Origin: Aquabacterium sp. A3
GTDB taxonomy: Bacteria; Pseudomonadota; Gammaproteobacteria; Burkholderiales; Burkholderiaceae_C
NCBI RefSeq assembly: GCF_038069945.1
Contig: NZ_JBBPEV010000001.1
Location: forward strand, 1,674,001-1,738,000
Direction: 5' to 3'
DNA length: 64,000 nucleotides
Within the stretch, counting starts at the first letter, position 1, and every line of letters starts with the position of its first letter. The notes below the pieces were generated by a model. The model was not told the DNA's origin and did no database searches. It saw only the letters and a program-made list of their open reading frames with translations. Positions 28,119 through 37,991 of this stretch are shown here, in pieces. Made by a program: the position numbers and the translations under genes.

Positions 28119-29723
28119 ATGAAGCCCCTGCGGCAAATCGGTCAGACGCTGGACCGGATGAGCACAGCGTCCAAGCTGGGGGCGGCCTTCGCCGTCATGA
28201 TCATGCTGACAGGGGCGCTGGGCGCCGCCGGGTTGTGGGCGCTTGAGCGTGTGAACCAGGATGCGCAGCACCTGGCACAGCGCTGGCTGCCTTCATTGAG
28301 CCACCTTGAAAAAGCGCGCATTGCCATGCTGGAGACACGCGACTTCGAAGTGCGCCACACGCGCGCCGAAGACGAAGGCTACATGGAGGAATATGAAGAA
28401 AAGACGGCCAGCGCCATGGCCCGGGTGACAGAGGCCTTTGAGGCACACCACGCCCTGCTGGAAGGTGCGGAAGAGCGCGAGCTGAGAGGCGCCCTTGACA
28501 AGGCCTGGTCGGCCTACAAGGACACCCACCAGAAGGTGCTCACCCTGGGGAGGCAGTCTTTGCAAGACGATGCCCGCGACATCAGCGAAGGCGCGGGCAA
28601 GTCCAACATGGACGATGCCATCCTGGCGCTGGACCGCTTGTCGGCTTACACCTTCGAACAAGCCAGGCAAGATGGCCATAACGCGCACGCGGTTTACAGC
28701 CGCACCCTGGTGGCGCTGGCGGCCGTGCTGATGATCTCCTTGTGTGCGGGGGGCTTGCTGGCCTGGGCGCTGACGCACAACCTGCTGAGGCAACTGGGCG
28801 GTGAGCCCACGGCCGTGGCCCAGGTGCTCAAGCGGGTAGCCCAGGGCCAGCTGGCCCAGCGGATCGAGCTGAAGCCCGGCGATCACGACAGCGTGATGGC
28901 CAGCCTCCAGGCGATGCAGCAGGCGCTGGCCGACGTGGTGCGCAATGTGCGCCAGGGCTCCGAGCACGTGGCCACCGCCAGCGCGGAAATCGCACAGGGC
29001 AACAGCGACCTGTCGTCGCGCACCGAGCAGCAAGCCAGTGCCTTGCAGCAAACCGCCGCATCGATGGAGCAACTGGGATCGACCGTGGTGCAAAACGCCG
29101 ACAGTGCGCGCCACGCCGACACCCTGGCTCAGGAAGCCAGCACGGTGGCCCAGCGAGGCGGCGAGGCCGTCAATGAAGTGGTGGCCGTGATGAAGGGCAT
29201 CAACGACAGTTCAAGGCGCATCGCCGACATCACGGGCGTGATCGACAGCATCGCGTTTCAGACCAACATCCTGGCGCTCAACGCCGCCGTGGAGGCTGCA
29301 CGTGCCGGCGAGCAGGGACGCGGCTTCGCGGTCGTGGCCGCCGAAGTGCGCAGCCTGGCCCAGCGGTCCGCCACCGCGGCACGAGAAATCAAGGCCTTGA
29401 TTTCCACCAGCGTGGAGCAGATCCAGGCGGGCAGCACCCAAGTCGACCGGGCGGGCGACACCATGCAACAGGTGGTGCGCGCCATCCAGCAGGTCTCCAG
29501 CATCGTCAACGAGATCAGCATGGCCAGCAAGGACCAGAGCGACGGCGTGCAGCAGGTGGGCCATGCCATCAGCCAGATGGACCAGAGCACCCAGCAAAAC
29601 GCCGCCCTCGTTGAACAAAGCGCTGCGGCAGCAGACAGCATGCGTCAGCAAGCCGATGCCCTCGTGCGCGCCGTGGCGGTGTTCCGCGTGAGCGACAGCG
29701 ACGCACATTCAACCCATGCATGA
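28119..29723 (+). CDS. Methyl-accepting chemotaxis protein
   Basis: 534 aa. A first membrane helix ([22 protein letters not shown], residues 21-42), a four-helix-bundle-type periplasmic domain with an acidic stretch, a second helix ([22 protein letters not shown], about 195-217), a HAMP domain and the cytoplasmic signalling hairpin follow. The highly conserved tip ([20 protein letters not shown], then [17 protein letters not shown]) lies at about 376-415. No NWETF-like CheR/CheB pentapeptide is present at the C-terminus. A GGAG site precedes the start. It is probably co-transcribed with the Cache gene. Confidence 0.95.
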   Translation: MKPLRQIGQTLDRMSTASKLGAAFAVMIMLTGALGAAGLWALERVNQDAQHLAQRWLPSLSHLEKARIAMLETRDFEVRHTRAEDEGYMEEYEEKTASAMARVTEAFEAHHALLEGAEERELRGALDKAWSAYKDTHQKVLTLGRQSLQDDARDISEGAGKSNMDDAILALDRLSAYTFEQARQDGHNAHAVYSRTLVALAAVLMISLCAGGLLAWALTHNLLRQLGGEPTAVAQVLKRVAQGQLAQRIELKPGDHDSVMASLQAMQQALADVVRNVRQGSEHVATASAEIAQGNSDLSSRTEQQASALQQTAASMEQLGSTVVQNADSARHADTLAQEASTVAQRGGEAVNEVVAVMKGINDSSRRIADITGVIDSIAFQTNILALNAAVEAARAGEQGRGFAVVAAEVRSLAQRSATAAREIKALISTSVEQIQAGSTQVDRAGDTMQQVVRAIQQVSSIVNEISMASKDQSDGVQQVGHAISQMDQSTQQNAALVEQSAAAADSMRQQADALVRAVAVFRVSDSDAHSTHA

Positions 29724-29813
29724 GACTTCACGGGGCTTGCGGGGCTGACGTCGAGCGCCCCGGGGCCTAGGATGCCTCCAAGGCCCGATGCGGCCACCTT
29801 CAGGAGGAATCTC

Positions 29814-30554
29814 ATGCGCAACACCACCACGCCCCACCCCTTCACCCGTGCCCTCACCCGCCGCCAATGGATCGTCGGCGGCCTGGGCGCGCTGTCCATG
29901 TCGGTCGCCTGCGCGCAGGCCTGGCAGCCGCTGGAACAAGGCGAAGGGCGCGAGGGCATCCGCACCTGGTCGCGCTCGGTGCCGGGCCAGGCGGTCAACC
30001 AGTTCCGGGGCGAGACCGAGGTGCCGTACTCCGTGCTGTCGGTGCTGGCGCTGTTGTCCGATGTGCCCAACATGAAGCACTGGGTGTTCCAGTGCAGCAC
30101 CTCATCGTCCCCCGAAGGCCTGCCCGCCGACCGCATGTACCTGCAGTTCAAGGGCATCTGGCCGGCGTCGCCGCGCGACGTGTTGCTGCGCACCCGCGTG
30201 AGCCAGACCCCCGATGGCATCGTGCACGTGCGCAGCGAAGCCGTGGACGGCCTGCCACCCGACCCGGACCGTGTGCGCATGCCCATGCTGAGCAACACCT
30301 TCACCCTCACCCCGATGCCTGGTGAATGGACCCGGATCGAGTTCCAGACGCAGGTGGACCTGGGCGGACACGTGCCCACCTGGCTGGCCAACCTGGTGTC
30401 CACGCGCGCGCCCCTGCTGACCTTGCAGGGCATCCGCGCGCAGTTGCCCAAGCCGGCCTACCAGAAGCGCACACTCAAAGACATGGCCATGCACCTGTTT
30501 GATGGGCCGGCGCCCTTTGTGCCTGCCGGCCACCTCAAAACCAGCACACCTTGA
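29814..30554 (+). CDS. START-domain lipid-binding-like protein, predicted exported
   Basis: 246 aa. The N-terminus has TRRQWIVGGLGALSMSVACAQA, which fits a Tat signal (twin Arg) with cleavage after AQA. The rest resembles a START/SRPBCC domain: GIRTWSRSVPGQAVNQFRGETEV, LSDVPNMKHWVFQC, WPASPRDVLLRTRV and a C-terminal helix (VPTWLANLVSTRAPLLTLQGI). A perfect AGGAGG lies 5 nt before the ATG. START domains bind hydrophobic ligands; the ligand is unknown. Confidence 0.75.
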   Translation: MRNTTTPHPFTRALTRRQWIVGGLGALSMSVACAQAWQPLEQGEGREGIRTWSRSVPGQAVNQFRGETEVPYSVLSVLALLSDVPNMKHWVFQCSTSSSPEGLPADRMYLQFKGIWPASPRDVLLRTRVSQTPDGIVHVRSEAVDGLPPDPDRVRMPMLSNTFTLTPMPGEWTRIEFQTQVDLGGHVPTWLANLVSTRAPLLTLQGIRAQLPKPAYQKRTLKDMAMHLFDGPAPFVPAGHLKTSTP

Positions 30555-30596
30555 TGCAGATGAAGGCGGCGGCGGCAGACAAGGGATGACGCTGCC

Positions 30597-30602
30597 TACA
30601 AT
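30597..30602 (+). promoter_or_regulatory. -10 box immediately before hemE
   Basis: TACAAT ends 6 nt before the hemE ATG. The expected transcription start coincides with the start codon, so the hemE message would be leaderless. No good -35 box is visible. Confidence 0.55.
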
Positions 30603-30608
30603 CCAGGG

Positions 30609-31718
30609 ATGAACGCTCATCCCGCTGCCCCCCTGCCCCCGCTGCACAACGACCGCTTCCTGCGCGCCTGTCTGCGCCTGCCCACCGACTGCACCCCGGT
30701 GTGGCTGATGCGGCAGGCCGGTCGTTACCTGCCCGAGTACCGCGCCACGCGCGATCAGGCCGGCAGCTTCATGGGCCTGGCCACCAACCCCGAGCTGGCC
30801 TGCGAGGTGACGATGCAGCCGCTGCGCCGCTACGACCTGGACGCAGCCATCCTGTTTTCCGACATCCTGACCGTGCCCGACGCCATGGGCCTGGGCCTGA
30901 GCTTTGCGGCGGGCGAAGGACCGAAGTTTGCCCACGTGGTGCGCGACGAGGCCGCCGTGGCCAAACTGGCCGTGCCCGACATGGACAAGCTGCGCTATGT
31001 GTTCGACGCCGTGCGCACCATCCGCCGCGAACTGACCGACGCCAACGGCGTGGGCAAGGTGCCGCTGATCGGCTTCTCGGGCAGCCCCTGGACGCTCGCG
31101 TGCTACATGGTGGAAGGCGGCGGCTCGGACGACTACCGCCTGGTCAAGACGCTGATGTACCAGCGCCCCGACCTGATGCACCGCATCCTGGAAGTGAACG
31201 CCGATGCCGTGGCCCTGTACCTGAACACGCAGATTGAAGCCGGGGCGCAAGCCGCCATGATTTTCGACTCCTGGGGCGGTGTGCTGGCCGATGGTGCCTT
31301 CCAGCAGTTCAGCCTGGCCTACACGCGCCGGGTGCTGACGCAACTGAAGCAGTCGCACAACGGCGTGCGCATCCCGCACATCGTGTTCACCAAGGGTGGC
31401 GGCCTGTGGCTCAGCGAGATCGCCGACACCGGTTGCGACGTGGTGGGCCTGGACTGGACCATGAACCTGGGCAAGGCCCGGGAAATGGTGGGCGACCGGG
31501 TGGCGCTGCAAGGCAACCTGGACCCGAACGTGTTGTTTGCGAAGCCCGAACAGGTGGAAGCCGAGGTGATCCGCACGCTGGACGCCTTTGGCCGCCACGA
31601 CGCCCGCAGCGGTCACATCTTCAACCTGGGGCACGGCATCAGCCAGTTCACCCCTCCGGAGAGCGTGAGCGTGCTGGTGGACACGGTGCACCGCCACAGC
31701 CGCACCTTGCGGGGCTGA
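30609..31718 (+). CDS. hemE: Uroporphyrinogen decarboxylase
   Basis: 369 aa, near the usual 354 aa. It decarboxylates uroporphyrinogen III to coproporphyrinogen III in haem synthesis. The signature [14 protein letters not shown] (32-45) with its conserved Arg residues, [32 protein letters not shown] and FDSWGGVLA are all present. The C-terminus holds the conserved FNLGHGI. It ends directly at the DMT permease stop in convergent orientation. Confidence 0.98.
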   Translation: MNAHPAAPLPPLHNDRFLRACLRLPTDCTPVWLMRQAGRYLPEYRATRDQAGSFMGLATNPELACEVTMQPLRRYDLDAAILFSDILTVPDAMGLGLSFAAGEGPKFAHVVRDEAAVAKLAVPDMDKLRYVFDAVRTIRRELTDANGVGKVPLIGFSGSPWTLACYMVEGGGSDDYRLVKTLMYQRPDLMHRILEVNADAVALYLNTQIEAGAQAAMIFDSWGGVLADGAFQQFSLAYTRRVLTQLKQSHNGVRIPHIVFTKGGGLWLSEIADTGCDVVGLDWTMNLGKAREMVGDRVALQGNLDPNVLFAKPEQVEAEVIRTLDAFGRHDARSGHIFNLGHGISQFTPPESVSVLVDTVHRHSRTLRG

Positions 31719-32570
31719 TCAGGGCGCACGCGCGGCCAGGATGGCCGTCAGCAGGATCAAACCGCCCCCCAAGCATTGCACCAGCGAGAGCTGCTCGCCG
31801 GCCAGCCACACGGCCGACGCCGCCGCGAACACGATCTCGGTGAGCATGACCACGGCGGCCAATTGCACGGGCACCCGCGCCGCGCCGTACTGCAGGGCCA
31901 GGTTCGATGCCACGAACAGGGCCCCCATGCCCAGCGCCAGCGTCAGCCAGTCGCCGTGCAAAGGCGGCCAGCCCGGCACCATGCCGTGGTGCTGCAACAC
32001 GGCACCCAAGGCCGCCGGCAGGGCCAAACCGCCGATGAACATGGCGGCCGCGCGCTCGGACGCGGGCGTCGCCGCCTGCTGGCGCAGCAGCACGTTGGTC
32101 AGCGCAAACCCCAGCCCGCCCAACAGACCCAGCCAGTCGGCCAGCCCATTGAAGCGCGGCCAGCCCCCCTCATCGGGCTGCAGCACCAGCGCGGCGCCCA
32201 CCAGGGCCAGCACCACGCGCCCTGCGGCCCCGGCCCCCAGACGCTCGCCCAACAGGAGCCACGCCAGCAGCACCGCCCACAAGGGCATGAGGTAGAACAG
32301 CAACACCACGCGCACCACCTCGCCCGTGGTGACCCCCCAGTTGAAGGCCGCATTGGTGAAACCAGCGGCCAGCGCCAGGGCCCACAGCAAAGGGCGCCGA
32401 GACACGGCCAGCACGGCCGAGGGCCGCCAGATCAGCACCGACACCAGGCCCACGGCGAAAAACACCACCGTGGCCCAGATGGGGTGCAGCCCCTGGACTT
32501 GAAGGGCGCGCAAAGGCCACCACGACAGCCCCCACACCAGAGCATTGAACACCAGGGCCAGGTACGGCAT
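31719..32570 (-). CDS. EamA-family (DMT) transporter
   Basis: 283 aa inner-membrane protein with about ten hydrophobic helices arranged as two EamA halves (YLALVFNALVWGLSWWPLRAL at the start; LGLLGGLGFALTNVLLRQQA opening the second half). A short acidic/Gly loop separates the halves at about residue 130. The C-terminal half ends LGGGLILLTAILAARAP. EamA carriers export metabolites or amino acids; the substrate is not predictable. Confidence 0.9.
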   Translation of the reverse strand: MPYLALVFNALVWGLSWWPLRALQVQGLHPIWATVVFFAVGLVSVLIWRPSAVLAVSRRPLLWALALAAGFTNAAFNWGVTTGEVVRVVLLFYLMPLWAVLLAWLLLGERLGAGAAGRVVLALVGAALVLQPDEGGWPRFNGLADWLGLLGGLGFALTNVLLRQQAATPASERAAAMFIGGLALPAALGAVLQHHGMVPGWPPLHGDWLTLALGMGALFVASNLALQYGAARVPVQLAAVVMLTEIVFAAASAVWLAGEQLSLVQCLGGGLILLTAILAARAP

Positions 32571-32639
32571 GCATCACCCACGCATCAACAGACAAGGGCG
32601 CGATGGTACGCCGTGCGCCCTGAATCTTGAGGCCAAGCC

Positions 32640-33686
32640 TCAGCGATGCTGCACCAGCATCGGCTCCAGTTGCAGTGCATCGCGCGCACGCGACAGGGCA
32701 TCCTGAGCCTCGGCACGGGTGGCGAAGGGCCCGATCTTGAGCTTGTACAAGGCCCGTTCTCGAAACACGCCCAGCATGGGCAAGAGGTTGGACAACTCGC
32801 GCGCCACGCGCTGCTGCAAGCGGTCCACACCGTCGCGCTGACTGAGCGCGGCCAATTGCACCCAGAAGCCACGACCAGCCGGGGTGCCGGCCAGGCTGGT
32901 GGGCAGGGCCGTGGACGGGGCAGAGACCGCGGCTGGCGCGGCGGGCGCTGCTGCCGCGACTGCGCTTGGCACCGGCATCACCGGTGCCGCGACAGGCTCG
33001 GCCACCGGCGCCTGCACAGGCGCCACCGCCACCGCCACCGGCAAGGCCTCGGTGCCCCGCCAGGCGCCAGAGCGAATGTCATCGAACGTCAGGCGCTCGA
33101 TGTCCACCTCACCCACGCCACGCCCCACCAGGCCCAGGCGGATGGCGGCCGCGTAGCTGACATCGATCACCCGCCCCTTGACGAAGGGGCCACGGTCGTT
33201 GACCCTCAGAATCACCGACTCGCCATTGACCTTGGAGCGCACCCGCACATAACTGGGGATGGGCAAGGTCTTGTGCGCTGCGGTCATGCCGTACATGCTG
33301 TAGAGTTCGCCGCTCGCGGTGGACCGCCCGTGGAACTTGGTGCCGTACCACGACGCCAGGCCGGCTTCGCTCCAGGGCGTGTCTTGCGTGAGCGGCTCGT
33401 AGCGCTCGCCCTGCACCTCATAAGGCTTGTTCGGCCCGCCCGCCCGGATGGGCTCGACCTGGGGCTCGACCGGGCGCGCTTCCCAGACCGATGGGGGTGG
33501 CGGCAACGAGGGCCCGCCATCACGGGACGACTGCGCCTGCCCCGCCCCCCCGGTGGGACCGCTGGCACAGCCGCTGAGGCCCAGCACCCCGGCCAAGGCC
33601 ATGCCCCCCAGCCAGGCCAGGACTCGACCAGGAGGGCGAGTGCGCTGGCCTCGCGTGTGTTGCGCGTTGATGGCAAGGTGGTGCAT
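32640..33686 (-). CDS. rlpA: Septal-ring lytic transglycosylase RlpA-like lipoprotein
   Basis: 348 aa. A lipoprotein signal with LSGC (Cys40) is followed by a Pro-rich linker, a double-psi beta-barrel (GLASWYGTKFHGRSTASGE, MTAAHKTLPIPSYVRV, VNDRGPFVKGRVIDVS, residues about 110-205), an Ala/Pro/Val-rich linker and a C-terminal SPOR domain (FWVQLAALSQRDGVDRL to the end). RlpA cleaves denuded glycan strands at the division site; SPOR binds them. The start at 33686 gives a normal signal peptide; upstream in-frame codons do not. Confidence 0.92.
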   Translation of the reverse strand: MHHLAINAQHTRGQRTRPPGRVLAWLGGMALAGVLGLSGCASGPTGGAGQAQSSRDGGPSLPPPPSVWEARPVEPQVEPIRAGGPNKPYEVQGERYEPLTQDTPWSEAGLASWYGTKFHGRSTASGELYSMYGMTAAHKTLPIPSYVRVRSKVNGESVILRVNDRGPFVKGRVIDVSYAAAIRLGLVGRGVGEVDIERLTFDDIRSGAWRGTEALPVAVAVAPVQAPVAEPVAAPVMPVPSAVAAAAPAAPAAVSAPSTALPTSLAGTPAGRGFWVQLAALSQRDGVDRLQQRVARELSNLLPMLGVFRERALYKLKIGPFATRAEAQDALSRARDALQLEPMLVQHR

Positions 33687-33822
33687 GGCGGCACGATAAA
33701 CCAAGCCCGCGTCAGGCACCAGGGTGCGATCCACCAGGAGGGGCCGACCAGGGCGCTCGGCCAGGCACGTCACCTGCATGCACAATGCACAGTCTGCTTC
33801 GTGACTTTGCCCGGATCACTTC

Positions 33823-35082
33823 ATGTCCAACCAGCCGAAACCTCCCTTTGATTTCGACTTCGAGCGCGGCATGCGCAACCGCCGTGCCGCCCTGGGTGAC
33901 GCCTGGGTCGACAAATCCGTGGCCAAGGCCAACGCCTTCAACGCCGGCTTTCAGCACTTCATCACCGACTACGCCTGGCACGGGGTGTGGGGGCGGCCGG
34001 GGCTGGACTGGAAAACCCGCCGCATCATCGTGCTGGCGGTGACCAGCGCCCTGGGCCGCTGGGACGAGTTCGAGATCCACCTGCGCGGAGCGCTGACACC
34101 CGGCAATGCCCACACCCTGACGCCCGAAGAAGTGCGCGAAGCCCTGATCCAGATCGCGATTTACGCCGGGGTGCCCGCCGCCAACACCGGATTCGCCCGC
34201 GCCGTGGGGATCATGAAGGAACTGGGCATGGAGCCACCGCCCCACCCGGCCGATCAGTCGTGGCACCCCGGGGTGGGCCGCTCGTATTTCACCCACACGC
34301 GGCCCAAGCTGCACGCCACCGTGCGCGAAGCACGCCGCGGCAGCGCCGAACACACCGTGGTGTTGAGTCATGCCCTGGGACAGGACGGCAGCATGTGGGA
34401 TGCGGTGGCCAACGAACTGGCGGCCACCTGCCGCGTGATTTGCCCGGACACCCGAGGCCACGGGCGCTCTCAGACCCCATCAGAGCCGCTCAGCCTGGCC
34501 GAACTGGCGGCCGATGCGGCACGCCTGATCGACGAACTGGCCGGCGGCGGCCCCGTGATCTGGGTGGGTCTGTCCATGGGCGGCATGATCGGACAAGAGC
34601 TGGCCATGCGCTTTCCAGACAAGGTGCGGGCCCTGGTGCTGGCCAACACCACCGCCGGCTACGACGAGCTGGGGCAGACGGCCATCGGTCAACGCATCGC
34701 CACCGTCGAGGCCCATGGCCTGAGCGCCATCGCCACCGGCACCATGAACCGGTTCTTCAGTGAAGCGTTCCGGCAAACGCAGGCCGCGACCGTGGCGCGT
34801 CACCAGCGGCTGCTGGAGTCCACCGATCCAGAAGGCTACACCGCCTGCGCAGCAGCCCTGTGCGAGGCCGACCTGTGGCCACGACTGGGGCAGATCCAGG
34901 TGCCGACGCTGGTGATCGCGGGCCACCTGGACGAGAGCTCGACCATCGAAACCGCCCAAGCCTTGGTGCGCGGCATCCCGCGCGCGCAACTGGCCACGCT
35001 GCATGGCTGCGCCCACCTCAGTGCGGTGGAGCAGCCCGAGGCCTTCACCGAGTTGCTGGGTGAGTTTGTGGCGGGCGTTTGA
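33823..35082 (+). CDS. Fused carboxymuconolactone decarboxylase-like and 3-oxoadipate enol-lactonase-like protein
   Basis: 419 aa fusion. Residues 1-130 are a PcaC-like carboxymuconolactone decarboxylase domain (ITDYAWHGVWGRPGLDWKTR, FEIHLRGAL, EALIQIAIYAGVPAAN). Residues about 160-419 are an alpha/beta hydrolase of PcaD type with nucleophile Ser251 in GLSMGG, acid in GHLDESS and His in GCAHLS. Together they would carry out the last ring-opening steps of the protocatechuate branch of the beta-ketoadipate pathway. Known PcaL fusions have the hydrolase first; here the order is reversed. No other pca genes are nearby. Its 3' end overlaps the opposing PEP-CTERM gene by 38 nt. Confidence 0.87.
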   Translation: MSNQPKPPFDFDFERGMRNRRAALGDAWVDKSVAKANAFNAGFQHFITDYAWHGVWGRPGLDWKTRRIIVLAVTSALGRWDEFEIHLRGALTPGNAHTLTPEEVREALIQIAIYAGVPAANTGFARAVGIMKELGMEPPPHPADQSWHPGVGRSYFTHTRPKLHATVREARRGSAEHTVVLSHALGQDGSMWDAVANELAATCRVICPDTRGHGRSQTPSEPLSLAELAADAARLIDELAGGGPVIWVGLSMGGMIGQELAMRFPDKVRALVLANTTAGYDELGQTAIGQRIATVEAHGLSAIATGTMNRFFSEAFRQTQAATVARHQRLLESTDPEGYTACAAALCEADLWPRLGQIQVPTLVIAGHLDESSTIETAQALVRGIPRAQLATLHGCAHLSAVEQPEAFTELLGEFVAGV

Positions 35083-35743
35083 GAGAGCGCCGGCCTTGCA
35101 GGCTGGCCAGGGCCACCAGGCCCATGGCCAAGGTGAGCCACGATGCGGGCTCTGGCACCGCCACCACGGGCGTGAGGGCCACAAAGTTCAGCGCTCCTTG
35201 AGGGCGCACGTCAAACGGCGCGCCCACGCCGGTGAGGGTCAGCTGGGGCCAGCCAGCGGACGTCGACAGGCTGCTGGCGCTCAAACCGGCACCGGTCAAG
35301 GTCCAGGACGCAGACTGCCCCTCGCCAAACGAACCGGGCGCGAAATCAAAACGCCACCGGTACGACAAGCCCCCGTCCAGGGTGACCGGGGCACTCAAGC
35401 GACCACTGGTGCTGGCCAGCGGCACGCCATCCAGGGCGGTCAGCGTGGCCGCTGGGCCATTGATCCACAGGCTTTGCACGAAGGTGCCGGCCTCGGAGGC
35501 CGCCACCAGGTCGTGCTCGGGTTGTGCCAGGCTGAAACGCACACCACCTTCCACGTCGGCCAGTGTCAGCGTGGCTGCGGCCTGCGCCACGGAGCGCGTA
35601 TCGTAGAGATCCGCCGTCGTGGGGTCAAAGAAGGTGTAGAAGCTGTAGCGATATTCGGCCGCACTCGCGCTCATCGCGGCGAATGCCAGCACCGCAGCCA
35701 CGACGGCGCGCGTGCACGGTTCAACCAAGTGAGGCAAGGGCAT
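35045..35743 (-). CDS. PEP-CTERM sorting-domain protein
   Basis: 232 aa exported protein. A signal peptide (AVVAAVLAFAAMSASA) and a beta-rich Ser/Thr/Gly body of about 160 residues precede a C-terminal PEP-CTERM signal: VPEP at 196-199, the hydrophobic stretch ASWLTLAMGLVALASL, then the basic tail QGRRSLKR. Such proteins are processed by an exosortase (not in this window) and are linked to exopolysaccharide. The ATG at 35743 has AGGAG upstream; the longer reading frame to 35911 is not supported. Confidence 0.85.
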   Translation of the reverse strand: MPLPHLVEPCTRAVVAAVLAFAAMSASAAEYRYSFYTFFDPTTADLYDTRSVAQAAATLTLADVEGGVRFSLAQPEHDLVAASEAGTFVQSLWINGPAATLTALDGVPLASTSGRLSAPVTLDGGLSYRWRFDFAPGSFGEGQSASWTLTGAGLSASSLSTSAGWPQLTLTGVGAPFDVRPQGALNFVALTPVVAVPEPASWLTLAMGLVALASLQGRRSLKRPPQTHPATR

Positions 35744-35896
35744 GATGTCTCCTGAGGTCGGGCACGGCCTAACGAAGCCACACCACAACAGCAACGGATT
35801 GTAAGAACACGGCTCAGCGTATGCCAGTATCCTCTCATCCCTGAGCCAGGGGGCTGTCCGCTTTTGTGCCTGTGATTTCGTGAATATGTCACCAAC

Positions 35897-35902
35897 TATA
35901 CC
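35897..35902 (+). promoter_or_regulatory. Candidate -10 box immediately before rep
   Basis: TATACC lies 7 nt before the favoured rep ATG at 35910. If used, the rep mRNA is leaderless or nearly so, which fits the lack of any ribosome site. Confidence 0.35.
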
Positions 35903-35909
35903 CCCTACC

Positions 35910-37967
35910 ATGAATCCTGCCCAGATGGCGGCGGTTCAGCACCTGGATTCCCCTTGCCTGGTGCTGGCAGGCGCGGGCTCGGGCAAGACACGGGTGATCA
36001 CGCACAAGATCGCCCGGCTGCTGCAACCGGGCCACGGGGCCGACCTCGCCCCCTCACAAATCGGCGCCATCACCTTCACCAACAAGGCCGCCGCCGAAAT
36101 GCGCGAGCGGGTGAAGGCGCTGATCGGGCCGAAGGCCGCCGGCAAGCTGCTGGTGTGCACATTCCACTCGCTGGGCGTGCGCCTGCTGCGTGAAGATGGC
36201 GAGGCCGTGGGGCTCAAGCCCAAGTTCTCCATCCTGGACAGCGACGACGTGCTGAGCATCCTGCGCGACGCGGGCGCCACCACCGATGCCAAGCTGGCGC
36301 GCAGCTGGCAGTGGCAGATCAGCCTGTGGAAAAACCAGGGCCTGACCAGCGGCCACGCCCTCAGCCAGGCGGGCAGCGACGACGAGGCCCTGACGGCCAG
36401 GATCATGGCGCTGTACGAAGAGCGCCTGCTGGCCTACCAGGCGGTCGACTTTGACGACCTGATCGGCCTGCCGCTGAAGCTGTTGTCCGAGCACGAACAC
36501 GTGCGCACCAAGTGGCAGCGGCAGTTGCGGCATGTGCTGGTGGACGAATACCAGGACACCAACGCCACGCAGTACGAACTGCTCAAGCTGCTGGTGGGGC
36601 CAGACGGCATCTTCACCGCCGTGGGCGACGACGACCAGTCCATCTACGGCTGGCGCGGCGCCACGCTCGATAACCTCAAGCGCCTGCCGCAGGACTACCC
36701 CAACCTCAAGGTCATCCCGCTGGAGCAGAACTACCGCTCCACCAGCGCCATCCTGCGCGCGGCCAACAACGTCATCCAGCTCAACCCCAAGCTGTTTCAG
36801 AAAACACTGTGGTCGGACCTGGGCGAAGGCGAGCCGGTCAAACTGATGGAGTGCGACAACGAAGAGCACGAGGCCGAGCGCACCGTGGCCCACTTCAACC
36901 TGGTGCGCAACCGCCTGCTGCACGACTTCCCGGCCACCGACAAGGGCGACTGGAAGCACTTCGCCATCCTCTACCGGGCCAACCACCAGGCCCGCATCTT
37001 CGAGCAGGCCCTGCGCAAGGCCAACATCCCCTACAAGGTGTCGGGCGGGCAGAGCTTCTTCGACCGCGCGGAAATCCGCGACCTGTGTGCCTGGCTGCGC
37101 CTGCTGATCAACAACGACGACGACCCGGCCTTCCTGCGCGCCATCACCACGCCCAAGCGCGGCATTGGCCACCAGACGCTGGGCAAGCTGGGCGAGTTCT
37201 CGGCGAAGTGGAAGGTGAGCCTGTTCGAGGCGCTGTTTGCCGAGTCGCTGTCCACCGCGCTGAGCGACCGCGCCATCGACGGCCTGCGCGAGTTTGGCCG
37301 CTACGTGAACGACCTGGAATACCGCGCCCGCCACACGCAAGGCTCGGAAGACGCCAAGGCGCTGCTGATGGACTGGCTGAAAGACATCGGCTACGAGCAG
37401 CACCTGCTGGACAACGAAGACAACGAGAAGGTGGCCGCCGCGCGCTGGAGCAACGTGCTGGATTTTGTGGACTGGGTGGCCAAGCGCTGTGGCGGCGACG
37501 TGGAGGCCGACGGCGGCATGACCACCGAAAGCGAACGCCGCACCGTGCTGGAAGTGGCCCAGACCATCGCGCTGATCACCACCCTGGCCGAGCGCGAGGG
37601 AGAGCAGAACGTGGTGACCCTGACCACGCTGCACGCCTCCAAAGGCCTGGAATGGCCGCACGTGGTGCTGGCCGGGGTGAACGAGGGCCTGCTGCCCTTC
37701 AGCCGCGAAGAAGGCGAAATCTCGCCTCAGCAGGTGGAAGAAGAGCGCCGCCTGATGTACGTGGGCATCACCCGCGCGCGCGAAACCCTGGGCGTGAGCG
37801 TGCTCAAGCGCCGCAAGAAGGGCCGCGAGTACATCCAGGCCATGCCCAGCCGCTTTGTGGCCGAGATGAAGCTGGGCGAAGGTGGCGTAAAAGAAGACCC
37901 CCGCGAGAAACTGCGGCGGCTGCGCGAAGAGTTGGCCGCCAAGGCGCGGGGGCCGGTGGCGGGGTGA
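35910..37967 (+). CDS. rep: ATP-dependent DNA helicase Rep
   Basis: 685 aa superfamily 1A 3'-5' helicase. Walker A GAGSGKTR (21-28), VDEYQDTN, DDDQSIYGWRGA, LEQNYRS, VVTLTTLHASKGLEWPHVV and EEERRLMYVGITRAR are the usual helicase motifs. MNPAQMAAVQHL at 35910 aligns with the normal Rep start (E. coli 673 aa); earlier in-frame GTG/ATG codons at 35880 and 35886 add only a short tail. Rep removes proteins ahead of the replication fork. Confidence 0.95.
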   Translation: MNPAQMAAVQHLDSPCLVLAGAGSGKTRVITHKIARLLQPGHGADLAPSQIGAITFTNKAAAEMRERVKALIGPKAAGKLLVCTFHSLGVRLLREDGEAVGLKPKFSILDSDDVLSILRDAGATTDAKLARSWQWQISLWKNQGLTSGHALSQAGSDDEALTARIMALYEERLLAYQAVDFDDLIGLPLKLLSEHEHVRTKWQRQLRHVLVDEYQDTNATQYELLKLLVGPDGIFTAVGDDDQSIYGWRGATLDNLKRLPQDYPNLKVIPLEQNYRSTSAILRAANNVIQLNPKLFQKTLWSDLGEGEPVKLMECDNEEHEAERTVAHFNLVRNRLLHDFPATDKGDWKHFAILYRANHQARIFEQALRKANIPYKVSGGQSFFDRAEIRDLCAWLRLLINNDDDPAFLRAITTPKRGIGHQTLGKLGEFSAKWKVSLFEALFAESLSTALSDRAIDGLREFGRYVNDLEYRARHTQGSEDAKALLMDWLKDIGYEQHLLDNEDNEKVAAARWSNVLDFVDWVAKRCGGDVEADGGMTTESERRTVLEVAQTIALITTLAEREGEQNVVTLTTLHASKGLEWPHVVLAGVNEGLLPFSREEGEISPQQVEEERRLMYVGITRARETLGVSVLKRRKKGREYIQAMPSRFVAEMKLGEGGVKEDPREKLRRLREELAAKARGPVAG

Positions 37968-37991
37968 GTGGCCTGCGTGACCGCCATGGCC

